15,458 nt of DNA from Hyphomicrobiales bacterium (GTDB taxonomy: Bacteria; Pseudomonadota; Alphaproteobacteria; Rhizobiales; Devosiaceae). The position numbers and the translations under genes were made by a program. The stretch's first letter is position 1. Each line of letters begins with the position of its first letter. The notes beneath the pieces are model-generated. The model was not told the origin of the DNA and ran no database searches. It was given only the letters and a program-made list of their open reading frames with translations. Shown in pieces: positions 5,893-14,172 of this stretch. The stretch spans positions 1-15,458 of the forward strand of contig JAQGKB010000122.1 of the NCBI GenBank assembly GCA_028290345.1, given 5' to 3'.

Positions 5893-7977
5893 TTATGCCA
5901 AACCGACCACCGAAAGCGCAAAAGCATCGCCCAAAGCCGTCTCCTTGATGCGATCGAAACGACCGGACGCGCCGCCGTGGCCGGCGCCCATATTGGTCTT
6001 CAGATATAACGGGTTGGTGTCGGTCTTGGTTGCCCGCAACTTGGCCACCCACTTGGCCGGTTCCCAATAGGTGACGCGCGGATCGGTGAGCCCGGCCAGC
6101 GCGAAGATCGGCGGGTAGGCCTTGGCCGAAACCTGCTCGTAGGGCGCGTAGCCGGCGATGCGGTTGTAGTCCTCGGGTGAGGTGATCGGATTGCCCCATT
6201 CGGGCCATTCCGGCGGGGTCAGCGGCAGCGTGTCGTCGAGCATGGTGTTGAGCACATCGACGAAAGGCTCCTGCGCCAGAATGCCGGCGAAGAGGTCCGG
6301 GCGCATGTTGGCGATCGCCCCCATCAGCATGCCGCCTGCCGAGCCGCCCTGCGCCACGATCTTGTTTTTCGCGACATAGCGTTCTGCGATCAGAGTTTCG
6401 GCGGCGGCAATGAAATCCGTAAACGTGTTGGACTTGTGCTCGCGCCGGCCCAGGCGGTACCAGCGGTAGCCCTTGTCCATGCCGCCGCGGATATGGGCGA
6501 TGGCGTAGACAAAACCGCGATCGACCAGCGATAGGGCAGACACCGAAAACGCCGCCGGCATCGACATGCCGTAGGCGCCGTAGCCATAAAGCAGGGCAGG
6601 GGCGGTGCCATCTAGCTTGGTGCTCTTGCGGTAGAGCAGGGTGATCGGCACCAGTTCGCCATCGGAGGCTTTGGCGAACAGGCGCTTGGTCAGATAGTCG
6701 TCCGGGTTGTGCCCCGAAGGCACTTCCTGCTCTTTGAGCAGCGTGCGGAGGCCGGTTTCGAGATCGAGATCATAGGTGCGCGACGGGGTCGTGGGCGACG
6801 AATAGGTCAGCCGGAAGGTTGACGTGTCGAACTCGTAGCCCACCGACATGCCGAGCGAATAGGCCTCTTCCTCGAAGCGGACGGTGTCTTCCTTGCCGGT
6901 GCGCAGGTCGCGCACCACGATGCGCGGCAGCCCCTCGTGCCGCTCCAGCCGCAGCAGATGGTTCTTGATCAGGGTGATATCGAGGATCAGCACGCCCTCG
7001 GTATGAGGCACCAGATCGACCCAGTTCTCCGCCTGCGGCGCTTCGGCGGCAACGGTGACGATCTTGAAATCCTCGGCGCCATCGGCGTTGGTGAGGAGAT
7101 ACAGCATGCCGTAGCGCTCATCGATGTCGTATTCGCGATCGACGACGCGTTCCGCGACCAGTTTCGGCGCGCCGCCCTTGGCCGCATCGATCAGCCAGCA
7201 TTCCGAGGTCTGGTGGTCATGGGCATTGATGACGATGTATTTGCCCGAAAGCGTGCGGTCGACGCCGACGAAAAAGCCAGCATCCTTCTCCTCGTAGACG
7301 ATCTCGTCCTCGGCTTGCGGCGTGCCGATGACGTGGCGGCGCACCCGGTAGGGGCGGTGGTTCTCGTCGAGTTCGGAGTAATAGATGCTCTTGCTGTCGG
7401 CCGACCACACGCCGCCATCGGCCGCATCCTCGATGGTTTCGTCGCTGTCCTTGCCGGTCGCGAGGTCGCGGATGTGGATGGTGTAATATTCCGAACCCTG
7501 CCGGTCTGCCGCCCAGAGCAGGAATTTGTGCGACGGGTCATGATCGGCTCCGCCAAAACCAAAATACTCGCCGCCCGTCGCCGCTTCGATATTGCAATCG
7601 AGCAGCACGGTCTCCTCGCCGCCACCGCGCGGGGTACGTACAAGCAGCGGATATTGCTGGCCCTCGAGGGTGCGCGAATTATAGGCCCACGGGCCATCCG
7701 GGGTCGGAATGCCCGAATCGTCCTCTTTGATACGCCCGCGGATTTCCTTGTAGATCTGCTCCTGCAGCGCCGCCGTCGGCTCGCCGAACGCCGCCTCGAA
7801 ATAGGCGTTCTCGGCCTCGAGGTAGGCTTTGATCTCCGGATCCAGCGTCTCCGGCGCCTGCATCACCTCCTGCCAATTGTCCGCCCGCAGCCAGTTGTAC
7901 GGGTCTTCGCGCGTGATGCCGTGGAACGTTGCAGCGTGCGGCTTGCGGGCGGCGATCGGCGGGATGGGCTTTGACAT
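5893..7977 (-). CDS. ptrB: Oligopeptidase B (protease II), S9A prolyl oligopeptidase family
   Basis: This 694-residue serine peptidase consists of an N-terminal beta-propeller (about 70-420) and a C-terminal alpha/beta-hydrolase domain. The catalytic triad is visible as Ser546 (AQGGSAGGMLMG), Asp632 (AGLTDPRVTYWEP) and His667 (MGAGHGGASGRF). The 86- and 35-residue gaps between triad members match E. coli protease II within one residue. The N-terminal block HGITREDPYNWLRADNW is the typical S9 opening. Oligopeptidase B cleaves short peptides after Arg or Lys, usually in the cytoplasm, and no signal peptide is seen. The ATG at 7977 fits the family start; the ribosome site is weak. The 5' side is a 388-base gap filled with repeats, which must also hold its promoter; msrB lies upstream on the same strand and sodB downstream. 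Confidence 0.93.
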   Translation of the reverse strand: MSKPIPPIAARKPHAATFHGITREDPYNWLRADNWQEVMQAPETLDPEIKAYLEAENAYFEAAFGEPTAALQEQIYKEIRGRIKEDDSGIPTPDGPWAYNSRTLEGQQYPLLVRTPRGGGEETVLLDCNIEAATGGEYFGFGGADHDPSHKFLLWAADRQGSEYYTIHIRDLATGKDSDETIEDAADGGVWSADSKSIYYSELDENHRPYRVRRHVIGTPQAEDEIVYEEKDAGFFVGVDRTLSGKYIVINAHDHQTSECWLIDAAKGGAPKLVAERVVDREYDIDERYGMLYLLTNADGAEDFKIVTVAAEAPQAENWVDLVPHTEGVLILDITLIKNHLLRLERHEGLPRIVVRDLRTGKEDTVRFEEEAYSLGMSVGYEFDTSTFRLTYSSPTTPSRTYDLDLETGLRTLLKEQEVPSGHNPDDYLTKRLFAKASDGELVPITLLYRKSTKLDGTAPALLYGYGAYGMSMPAAFSVSALSLVDRGFVYAIAHIRGGMDKGYRWYRLGRREHKSNTFTDFIAAAETLIAERYVAKNKIVAQGGSAGGMLMGAIANMRPDLFAGILAQEPFVDVLNTMLDDTLPLTPPEWPEWGNPITSPEDYNRIAGYAPYEQVSAKAYPPIFALAGLTDPRVTYWEPAKWVAKLRATKTDTNPLYLKTNMGAGHGGASGRFDRIKETALGDAFALSVVGLA

Positions 7978-8076
7978 CGGATTCCGGGAGTAGGGGCGGG
8001 TGAGGTGTTTTATCGAAGGATTGAAGTTTTGTCAGGTAAGCGCGGGTGGGAATATGGGGGCACAACTGGTGCCTCG

Positions 8077-8229
8077 GCAGGAGCCGCATACCCCCACCCC
8101 TGACCCCTCCCCACAAGGGGGAGGGAGACGCCACCGCTGTGCCCATCAACGACAGAGTGCGGCTCCATCGCCCCCTCCCCCTTGCGGGGACGGAAGGCGG
8201 CAGCAAGGGTGGGGTCGTGCAGCTTGCGC
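8077..8229. repeat. Palindromic intergenic element, copy 3
   Basis: Core hairpins with CCCTCCCC arms lie at 8105-8125 (perfect) and 8173-8193 (right arm GGGGACGG, one mismatch). Bases 8186-8229 are almost identical, in reverse complement, to the left end of copy 1 (1493-1535) with only a few differences over about 43 bases. This shows that the outer arms as well as the hairpins are conserved between loci. The first 26 bases (8077-8102) are repeated exactly at 8313-8338. Confidence 0.8.
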
Positions 8230-8250
8230 TGAGTCAAAGTTGAAACCGTC

Positions 8251-8273
8251 ATTGCCCGGCTTGTCCGGGCAAT
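8251..8273. repeat. Short palindromic repeat, ATTGCCCGG type
   Basis: ATTGCCCGG and CCGGGCAAT form a perfect nine-base stem with loop CTTGT. Similar GCCCGG palindromes are widely dispersed between genes in rhizobia and relatives. There is no T-run on either side, so it is not a classical intrinsic terminator. It lies about 95 bases beyond the msrB stop and could form a hairpin in that transcript. Confidence 0.6.
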
Positions 8274-8312
8274 CCATTCTTTACGTGCTCGAGCTCGGCC
8301 CGAGGACCCACC

Positions 8313-8350
8313 GCAGGAGCCGCATACCCCCACCCCTGGGGGAGGGAGAC
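8313..8350. repeat. Palindromic intergenic element, truncated copy 4
   Basis: The first 26 bases are an exact direct repeat of 8077-8102. The sequence then continues as the right arm of the core hairpin (GGGGAGGGAGAC), so the left arm and loop seen in copy 3 are missing. It ends 15 bases from the msrB stop codon. This looks like a duplicate of copy 3 with an internal deletion of about 14 bases. Confidence 0.75.
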
Positions 8351-8365
8351 ACTACGGCGGCTCGC

Positions 8366-8770
8366 CTACTCCTTCGGCTCGAACTCCAGCGACGTGCCGT
8401 TCATGCAATACCGCAGCCCGGTCGGGTTCGGGCCGTCGTTGAACACATGCCCCAGATGGGCGCCGCAATTGTTGCAGTGGGCTTCGACGCGGGTCATGCC
8501 AAGCGAGCGGTCGGTGGTTTCGCCAACGGCGTCGGCGCTGATCGGCTTGAAAAAGCTCGGCCAGCCGGAGCCGGATTCGTATTTGGTGTCGGCGGTGAAG
8601 AGTGGCGCGCCGCAGGCGACGCAATGATAGACGCCGTCGCGCTTCTCAGTGTTGTAAAGATGCGAGAAGGGCCGCTCGGTGCCGTGTTCGCGGGTCACGC
8701 GATACTGCTCCGGGGTCAACTCCTGGCGCCACTCCTCGTTCGATTTCTGGATTTTGACTTGATCGGCCAT
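8366..8770 (-). CDS. msrB: Peptide-methionine (R)-S-oxide reductase
   Basis: The 134-residue protein reduces the R epimer of methionine sulfoxide in proteins, repairing oxidative damage. Two zinc-binding CxxC pairs are present (C50/C53 in CVACG, C99/C102 in CNNCG), with GSGWPSF at 67-73 and the catalytic cysteine C122 in RYCMNGTSLEF. The position 54 residues before the catalytic cysteine, which is a recycling cysteine in many MsrB proteins, is Ser68 here, so regeneration probably proceeds by another route. No signal peptide is seen, so it should be cytoplasmic. ATG 8770 is chosen because GGAG lies nine bases upstream and family sequence begins there; a longer frame to 8815 adds unrelated residues. 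The mrp operon starts divergently 183 bases away, and the gap carries a candidate msrB promoter. Confidence 0.95.
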   Translation of the reverse strand: MADQVKIQKSNEEWRQELTPEQYRVTREHGTERPFSHLYNTEKRDGVYHCVACGAPLFTADTKYESGSGWPSFFKPISADAVGETTDRSLGMTRVEAHCNNCGAHLGHVFNDGPNPTGLRYCMNGTSLEFEPKE

Positions 8771-8798
8771 TTCGATTCTCCGTTGCAGGCTTGATGTA

Positions 8799-8826
8799 AG
8801 TATCGCGCAAGTCACTTGCTATTCAA
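8799..8826 (-). promoter_or_regulatory. Candidate msrB promoter with embedded palindrome
   Basis: On the minus strand, TTGAAT (8821-8826) and GATACT (8799-8804) are 16 bases apart, about 30 bases before the msrB start. The spacer contains a perfect palindrome, GCAAGTCACTTGC (8807-8819, six-base arms around one base). A dimeric regulator bound there would block RNA polymerase. The promoter call is tentative; the palindrome is plainly present. Confidence 0.4.
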
Positions 8827-8953
8827 AAAACTGTGGTCTGACCTCCCTGCGGAAATTTATCGGGCCATTTCGACTTGTCCTGTCGCTGTGGCGCGTTAAG
8901 TTGACGGCGGGCGAATCTGGCCGACTGCCAAGCACCGGCCCATTCGAATTTGC

Positions 8954-11326
8954 GTGAGACCATTGGCCCCATCCCTGGACGTAAGCATTGCGCTCATTGC
9001 CATCGCCCCGTTCCTCGCGGCGTGTCTTGCGCCATTGGTGCAGCGTTTTGCTGGATTTTATGCCGGCTGGATTCTCGCCATCGTTCCGGCCAGCATCTTC
9101 ATCTATCTGCTGAGTTTTGTTGTGCCGGTCAGCGCCGGCCACAGCGTGCTCGCCAGCCTCGATTGGGTGCCCGATTACGGCCTGAAACTGTCGTTCCTCG
9201 TCGATGGATTGAGCCTTGTTTTCGCGCTGGCGATTTCCGGCATCGGCACCCTGATCGTCATCTATTCCGGCGCTTACCTCAAGGGTCATCCGCACCAGGG
9301 GCGGTTCTTCGCCTTCATGCTGATGTTCATGGGCGCCATGCTCGGGCTGGTGCTCGCCGATAGCTCGCTGGTGCTTTACGGCTTCTGGGAACTGACTACG
9401 GTCACCTCGTTCCTCCTGATCGGCTTCGATCACACCCGGCAGGTCGCGCGCCGCGCCGCCATCCAGGCGCTGGTGGTGACCACCATCGGCGGTTTCGCGC
9501 TGCTGCTCGCCGCGATCCTGCTGCAGCAGGCGACGGGCGTGTGGGAACTGGCGGCCGTCCCGCCGCTCGTGGGCGGAGCGGGGGTGCAGGCGATCTATCC
9601 GGTGCTGCTACCGCTGGTTCTTTTGGCGGCGTTCACCAAATCGGCGCAGGTGCCGTTCCATTTCTGGCTGCCCAACGCCATGGAGGCGCCCACCCCGGTT
9701 TCGGCGTTCCTGCATTCGGCAACCATGGTGCAGGGCGGGGTGTACCTGCTCGCCCGCATGTCGCCCGTTCTCGGCAACACGCCGGCCTGGCAGGTGGCCC
9801 TCACCGTTTTCGGTGGCGTGACCCTGCTCTGGGGGGGCATAGCGGCGCTGAAGCAGACCGATCTGAAGCAAATGCTAGCGCAGACCACCATCGCCTCGTT
9901 GGGCCTGCTGGTGATGCTGCTGGGCATTGGCACCCAGACCGCGATTATTGCCGCGCTAGTCTATTTCGTCGCCCACGCGCTCTACAAGGCGACGCTGTTC
10001 ATGGTCGCTGGCGCCATCGATCACGAGACCGGCGTGCGCGACATTACCGCTCTGGGCGGCCTGCGCGAGAAGATGGCGGCGAGCTTTATCGCCACTTTCT
10101 TTGCAGCGATCGCCATGATCGGCCTGCCGCCGACGCTCGGGTATCTCGCCAAGGAGGAGATGTATGCGCCGCTGGTGTCGGGGGCGCTGGCCAACATCGT
10201 GCTGCTGCTGGTGCTGATTGCCGGCAATGGCGTGCTCGCCGCCATAGCGCTGGCACTGATGATCAAGCCGTTCATGGGGCCGTTGCCGAGCCTGCCGAAG
10301 ACCCCGCATGAGGGCTCGTTCGGGCTGATCGCCGGGCCGGTGATCCTGGCCGTCGCCGGGCTTGCTGCGGGGCTGATGGCGGGGTTGTTCGGCGACCTGC
10401 TGCTGGCGCCGGCGGCGTCGGCCGTCGCCTATCAGCCGGTGCAAAACCATCTCGCCCTCAGCGCCGATCCGCGCTCGCCGCTGTTCTGGCTCTCGATGGT
10501 CACGTGGGTGGTCGGGCTCGCGATCTATTTCCAACTCGACCGGCTGCGAACGCTGCTCCGCCGTGTTGATGCAATTGTCGGCTGGAGCTTCGACAAGGCC
10601 TTCGATGCAGCGATGTTCGCGCTGATCCGGCTTTCCGCCGGCGTCACCCGCAGCTGGCATCATGGCCGGCTCGAGCTTTATCTGTTCGTGGTCTTCGTCA
10701 TGCTGGCGCTGGCGATCTGCGGCCCGCTGCTGGCGCTCGGTGGCCAGCCGCCACTGCCGGCCTTCCCGACGCTGAACCTTGCCGAATGGGGCACGCTCGG
10801 GCTCGCGGTTATCGGCGTCGTCACTGTGCTGGTGGCGCCGACGCGGATCTTCGCCATACTGGCGCTCGGCGTGCAGGGGCTGGCTGTGGCGCTGATCTTC
10901 CTGTTGCAGGGCGCGCCTGATCTCAGCTTTACCCAGTTCATGGTCGAAATCGTCTCGGTGGCGATCCTGGCCTTGGTGATGACCCAACTCGATCTCGATC
11001 ACGGCGATCCGCGCGATTTCGAGGGTCGGCTGCGCGACGGCATTCTCGCCGTGGTCTGCGGCGGCGGGCTGACGGTGCTGCTGCTGGCCGTGCTGGCGAA
11101 CCCGTTCGATCCCCGGCTGTCCGATTTCTTCAGCAAGAACAGCGCGGCGCTCGCGCACGGGCGCAATATCGTCAACGTCATCCTCGTCGATTTCCGCGGC
11201 CTGGATACGCTGGGTGAAATCTCGGTGGTGATGGCCGCCGGCATCGCCGTGCTGGCCCTCCTGCGCAAGCGCAAGTCTGCCGCACAAGCAGACGCCACCC
11301 CCGACGCGAAGGCGGGGAAAGCATGA
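8954..11326 (+). CDS. mrpA: Mrp cation/proton antiporter subunit A
   Basis: This 790-residue membrane protein is the largest Mrp subunit, homologous to NuoL of respiratory complex I and carrying the MbhE/DUF4040-like C-terminal extension that marks MrpA. The proton-antiporter module spans about residues 60-420. It shows the key glutamate E146 (GFWELTTVTSF) and lysine K229 (FTKSAQVPFHFWLPNAM), followed by APTPVSAFLHSATMVQGGVYLL. The C-terminal part (about 600-770) includes QGAPDLSFTQFMVE and VDFRGLDTLGE, both typical of the extension. Many hydrophobic helices run throughout. The GTG start at 8954 is the first start after an in-frame stop at 8897 but lacks a clear ribosome site; TTG at 8963 is an alternative. 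The stop overlaps mrpB by four bases. The name phaA/mnhA is used in other species. Confidence 0.95.
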   Translation: MRPLAPSLDVSIALIAIAPFLAACLAPLVQRFAGFYAGWILAIVPASIFIYLLSFVVPVSAGHSVLASLDWVPDYGLKLSFLVDGLSLVFALAISGIGTLIVIYSGAYLKGHPHQGRFFAFMLMFMGAMLGLVLADSSLVLYGFWELTTVTSFLLIGFDHTRQVARRAAIQALVVTTIGGFALLLAAILLQQATGVWELAAVPPLVGGAGVQAIYPVLLPLVLLAAFTKSAQVPFHFWLPNAMEAPTPVSAFLHSATMVQGGVYLLARMSPVLGNTPAWQVALTVFGGVTLLWGGIAALKQTDLKQMLAQTTIASLGLLVMLLGIGTQTAIIAALVYFVAHALYKATLFMVAGAIDHETGVRDITALGGLREKMAASFIATFFAAIAMIGLPPTLGYLAKEEMYAPLVSGALANIVLLLVLIAGNGVLAAIALALMIKPFMGPLPSLPKTPHEGSFGLIAGPVILAVAGLAAGLMAGLFGDLLLAPAASAVAYQPVQNHLALSADPRSPLFWLSMVTWVVGLAIYFQLDRLRTLLRRVDAIVGWSFDKAFDAAMFALIRLSAGVTRSWHHGRLELYLFVVFVMLALAICGPLLALGGQPPLPAFPTLNLAEWGTLGLAVIGVVTVLVAPTRIFAILALGVQGLAVALIFLLQGAPDLSFTQFMVEIVSVAILALVMTQLDLDHGDPRDFEGRLRDGILAVVCGGGLTVLLLAVLANPFDPRLSDFFSKNSAALAHGRNIVNVILVDFRGLDTLGEISVVMAAGIAVLALLRKRKSAAQADATPDAKAGKA

Positions 11327-11742
11327 ATACTCTGATTTTCCGCACCATCGCGCCGATCATCGTGGTCACCATGCTGGTGTTCTCGGTGTTCGTGCTGCTG
11401 GTCGGCCACAACGAGCCGGGGGGCGGCTTCATCGGCGGGCTGATCGGGGCGGCATCGACCGTGATCTATTCCATGGCAGCCGGCGTGCCGGTGGCGCGTA
11501 AGGCGCTGCGTGTCCATCCGATCACGATTGCCGGCTTCGGCGTCTTCATCGCCGCGCTTTCGGGTTTGGTGTCGCTGGCGGCCGGCGTGCCATACCTCAC
11601 CGGCCTCTGGACGAGTTTCGATATCGGCGGCAGCCAGATTGCACTGTCGACGCCGCTGCTGTTCGATATCGGCGTTTATTGCGTGGTCTTCGGCACGCTC
11701 TCGGCCATCGCGCTCGGGCTCGAATCGGGGGAGGCCGGCTGA
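11323..11742 (+). CDS. mrpB: Mrp cation/proton antiporter subunit B
   Basis: This 139-residue membrane protein of the MnhB family has about four hydrophobic helices. The hallmark stretch is LVGHNEPGGGFIGGLIGA at about 26-43, conserved in MrpB and in related membrane hydrogenases; the end reads STPLLFDIGVYCVVFGT. It is a structural subunit of the Mrp complex next to the MrpA C-terminal extension. The ATG overlaps the mrpA stop as ATGA, with GGGGAAAG upstream as ribosome site. Its stop shares one base with the mrpC start. Length is usual for the family. Confidence 0.95.
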   Translation: MNTLIFRTIAPIIVVTMLVFSVFVLLVGHNEPGGGFIGGLIGAASTVIYSMAAGVPVARKALRVHPITIAGFGVFIAALSGLVSLAAGVPYLTGLWTSFDIGGSQIALSTPLLFDIGVYCVVFGTLSAIALGLESGEAG

Positions 11743-12119
11743 TGGAGACCGCTCTCGCCGTATTGGTCGGGCTATTCGTCAGCGTGGCGATCTACCTGCT
11801 GCTGTCGCGCGCCCTGATCCGCATGCTGCTCGGGCTGGTGATCCTGGGCAATGGCGTGAACCTTTTGATCTTCACCGCCGGGCGCCTCGCCAGTGCCACC
11901 CCGCCGATTGTGCCGGCCGGCCTCTCGGCCCCGGCTGGGCCCACCGCCAACCCACTGCCGCAGGCGCTGATCCTCACCGCCATTGTCATCGGCTTTGCCA
12001 TGTTCGCCTTTCTGCTGGTCCTGGCCATGCAGGCCTATCGCACGCTGGGCGCCGAACGCAGCGACCAGTTGCGGTTGGCCGAGCCCGAGCCCCCGCCGCA
12101 ACCGCCGTTGAGTTATTGA
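11742..12119 (+). CDS. mrpC: Mrp cation/proton antiporter subunit C
   Basis: This 125-residue protein is homologous to NuoK, with three hydrophobic helices. Family features are LIRMLLGLVILGNGVNLLIF in the second helix and NPLPQALILTAIVIGFA in the third; the latter is the signature of MrpC/NuoK. The C-terminus is Pro-rich (PEPPPQPPLSY) and variable. ATG 11742 is chosen because it overlaps the mrpB stop by one base and has GGGGGAGG shortly upstream; the same frame extends to 11679 but there overlaps mrpB. It overlaps mrpD by one base in the same TGATG arrangement. Confidence 0.95.
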   Translation: METALAVLVGLFVSVAIYLLLSRALIRMLLGLVILGNGVNLLIFTAGRLASATPPIVPAGLSAPAGPTANPLPQALILTAIVIGFAMFAFLLVLAMQAYRTLGAERSDQLRLAEPEPPPQPPLSY

Positions 12120-13696
12120 TGCAGCAAACCCAAACCCACGCTGCGGACTGGATCATCATCCTGCCGGTGATCGCGACCCTGATGGGCGCCGCCCTGCTGC
12201 TGATGCTGCGCGACGTCAAGCGCTGGCAGGCAGTGCTGGGGATGCTGGTCGTGCTCGGCGTGCTGATCTCCGACGTCGTGCTGTTTTTCCGCGTGCTGCA
12301 GGGCGGGCCGGTGTCGATGACCATGGGCCATTGGCTGCCGCCCTTCGGCATCAGCTTTACCGCCGATGCGATGGGCGCCGGCTTTGCGCTGGTTGCCGCG
12401 CTGGTGACGCTGATCGTCTTGGTCTACGCCCAGATGGATCGCGCTGGCAGCGACGATCGCGACGGCTTTTATCCGCTGGTGCTGCTGCTCTTGGCCGGCG
12501 TCAGCGGCTCGTTCCTCACCGGCGACCTGTTCAATCTCTATGTCTGGTTCGAAGTGATGCTGATCGCCTCGTTCGGGCTGCTGGTGCTCGGCGGCAGCGG
12601 CGCGGAAATCGACGGCGCGGTGAAATACGGCTTCTTGAACTTTCTTGCCACCTCGTTCTTCCTTGCCGCGCTCGGGCTGCTTTATGGGCTGGTTGGCACC
12701 CTCAACATGGCCGATATCGCTGTTTCGGCGGCCAAGGCCAATCCGGCGGCGCTGGCCTCCGTGGCGGCCCTGTTCCTGCTGGCCTTCGGCATGAAGGCGG
12801 CGGCCTTTCCGGTCAATGCCTGGCTGCCCGCCTCTTATCACACCCCGCCCGCGGCGATTTCGGCACTGTTCGGGAGCCTGCTCACCAAGGTGGGCGTCTA
12901 TGCGATGCTGCGCACGCTGATCGTGCTGCTGCCGAGCGCGCACCAGTTTCTGGCTTCTGCGATCGCCGCCATCGCCATCCTGACGCTGATCCTCGCGCCG
13001 ATGGGCGCCATCGCCGAAACCAATCTGCGTCGCGCCATCGGCTTTCTCGTCATCGGCGGCATCGGCGCGGTGATCGCCGGGTTGGCGCTGACTTCGGTGC
13101 AGGGGCTGGCCGGCTCAATCATGTATGTGCTGCACGCCATGCTGAGCCTCACCGGGCTTTATCTCGTCGCCGGGCTCGTCGAAAAGGTCACCGGCGAAAC
13201 CGATACCCGGCTGATGGGCGGCGTCTATGCGGCCAACTCGCTGCTTTCGGTGTTGTTCCTTATTCTGGTGCTCGCTATCTCGGGCGTGCCGCCCTTCCTC
13301 GGCTTCTGGCCAAAGCTGCTGTTGCTCAGCGCCGGCGCTGATTTTTCCGGCATCGTTTCGCGTGGTGGCGTTATCGATGTCTCCGCGTTGGCGCTGGTTG
13401 TCGCCCTGTTGCTCAACGCCTTGCTGACGCTGATCGCCGGTACGCGGCTTTGGGCCCATATCTTCTGGCGCGCCGGGCCGGAGGGAGCTCTCTCCGAGCG
13501 GCCGAATGAAAAGCTGCGTCCGCTGACTCCGCGAGAAAACGGTTTTGGCATGGTCGCGGCTTCGGCGCTGGTGGTGGTGGTCGTCGTCGCCGGCCTCTGG
13601 CCCAATCTGCTTTTCGAGGCCGCCCACGTCGCGGCCAGCGACCTGATCAACCCGCAGCGCTACGTCGCTGCGGTAGGCCTGGGGGGAACGCCATGA
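12119..13696 (+). CDS. mrpD: Mrp cation/proton antiporter subunit D
   Basis: This 525-residue membrane protein is the second antiporter-like subunit, homologous to NuoM/NuoN. The conserved glutamate E145 lies in LYVWFEVMLIASFGLLVL, and lysine K226 is in FGMKAAAFPVNAWLPASYH, followed by PPAAISALFGSLLTKVGVYAM. GVPPFLGFWPKLLLL is the typical late-helix block. The frame continues open upstream to 11510, but this overlaps mrpB and mrpC in another frame, so ATG 12119, which shares a base with the mrpC stop, is the start. The ribosome site is weak, suggesting translation coupled to mrpC. It overlaps mrpE by four bases. Confidence 0.95.
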   Translation: MQQTQTHAADWIIILPVIATLMGAALLLMLRDVKRWQAVLGMLVVLGVLISDVVLFFRVLQGGPVSMTMGHWLPPFGISFTADAMGAGFALVAALVTLIVLVYAQMDRAGSDDRDGFYPLVLLLLAGVSGSFLTGDLFNLYVWFEVMLIASFGLLVLGGSGAEIDGAVKYGFLNFLATSFFLAALGLLYGLVGTLNMADIAVSAAKANPAALASVAALFLLAFGMKAAAFPVNAWLPASYHTPPAAISALFGSLLTKVGVYAMLRTLIVLLPSAHQFLASAIAAIAILTLILAPMGAIAETNLRRAIGFLVIGGIGAVIAGLALTSVQGLAGSIMYVLHAMLSLTGLYLVAGLVEKVTGETDTRLMGGVYAANSLLSVLFLILVLAISGVPPFLGFWPKLLLLSAGADFSGIVSRGGVIDVSALALVVALLLNALLTLIAGTRLWAHIFWRAGPEGALSERPNEKLRPLTPRENGFGMVAASALVVVVVVAGLWPNLLFEAAHVAASDLINPQRYVAAVGLGGTP

Positions 13697-14172
13697 ATCT
13701 CACCGGGCTGCTGGTTATTTTTGCCCTCGGCTGGGCGGCCGTCACGGGAAATTTCGGCGTGCTCAACCTGCTGCTCGGCGCCGTGATTGGCGGTCTGGCG
13801 CTGCTGCTGTTCCGCGTCAAGACCGTGCGGCCGGCGTTTATCTCCCGTGCCTGGCGCATTGCGGCGCTGGCGCTGCTGTTCATCCGCGAATTGCTCGAAA
13901 GCGCCGTGCGTGTCGCCATCCTGGTGTTGACGCCCGACCTCAGCGCCAGGCTGCGTCCGGCCATCATCGCCTTCCCGCTGACCGCGAGGAGCGATGGCGA
14001 GATCACCCTGCTGGCCAACCTCATCACGCTCACCCCCGGAACCCTCAGCGTCGATGTTTCCGAAGATCGGCAGCGGCTTTTCATCCATTGTCTGTCGCTG
14101 CAGGATCGCGATGCCCTGATTGACGGCATTGCCATAGGATTTGAAGCCAAGGTCATCGAGGTGTTCAAATGA
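13693..14172 (+). CDS. mrpE: Mrp cation/proton antiporter subunit E
   Basis: This 159-residue protein of the MnhE family has two or three N-terminal hydrophobic helices and a soluble C-terminal half. Family-typical blocks are FALGWAAVTGNFGVLNLLLG near the start, and LTLTPGTLSVDVSEDRQRLFIH-like sequence, here LITLTPGTLSVDVS, in the second half. It is an accessory subunit needed for full antiport activity. The ATG overlaps the mrpD stop (ATGA) and follows a strong GGGGGGAA site. Its stop overlaps mrpF by four bases. Confidence 0.93.
   Translation: MNLTGLLVIFALGWAAVTGNFGVLNLLLGAVIGGLALLLFRVKTVRPAFISRAWRIAALALLFIRELLESAVRVAILVLTPDLSARLRPAIIAFPLTARSDGEITLLANLITLTPGTLSVDVSEDRQRLFIHCLSLQDRDALIDGIAIGFEAKVIEVFK

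Larger units (their letters stand above)
7978..8365. other. 388-base gene-free gap, mostly repeats
   Basis: No coding region is supportable here. The gap lies between the msrB stop and the ptrB start, both on the minus strand. It holds a full palindromic element (8077-8229), an unrelated ATTGCCCGG palindrome (8251-8273), and a truncated element copy (8313-8350). The first 100 bases before ptrB (7978-8076) contain no obvious sigma-70 promoter that I can defend. Confidence 0.7.

Noticed and set aside
6937..7974. 345-codon plus-strand frame opposite ptrB
   Set aside because: ptrB has an intact catalytic triad and full length in the other orientation; this frame has no recognisable motif.
8085..8350. 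Possible CRISPR-like array from the repeated GC-rich units
   Set aside because: The units are palindromic and inverted, irregularly spaced, partly truncated, and no cas genes are nearby.
8892..8930. Plus-strand promoter for mrpA in the divergent gap
   Set aside because: Only weak hexamers such as TTGTCC and TAAGTT at 16 bases could be found; not defensible without transcript data.
9956..11287. 443-codon open frame on the minus strand opposite mrpA
   Set aside because: It encodes an Arg/Gln/His/Glu-rich sequence, the expected antisense product of hydrophobic codons in a membrane protein gene.
11510..12118. N-terminal extension of mrpD overlapping mrpB and mrpC
   Set aside because: The frame is merely open; its sequence is Arg/Ser-rich and unrelated to MrpD, whose family start matches ATG 12119.
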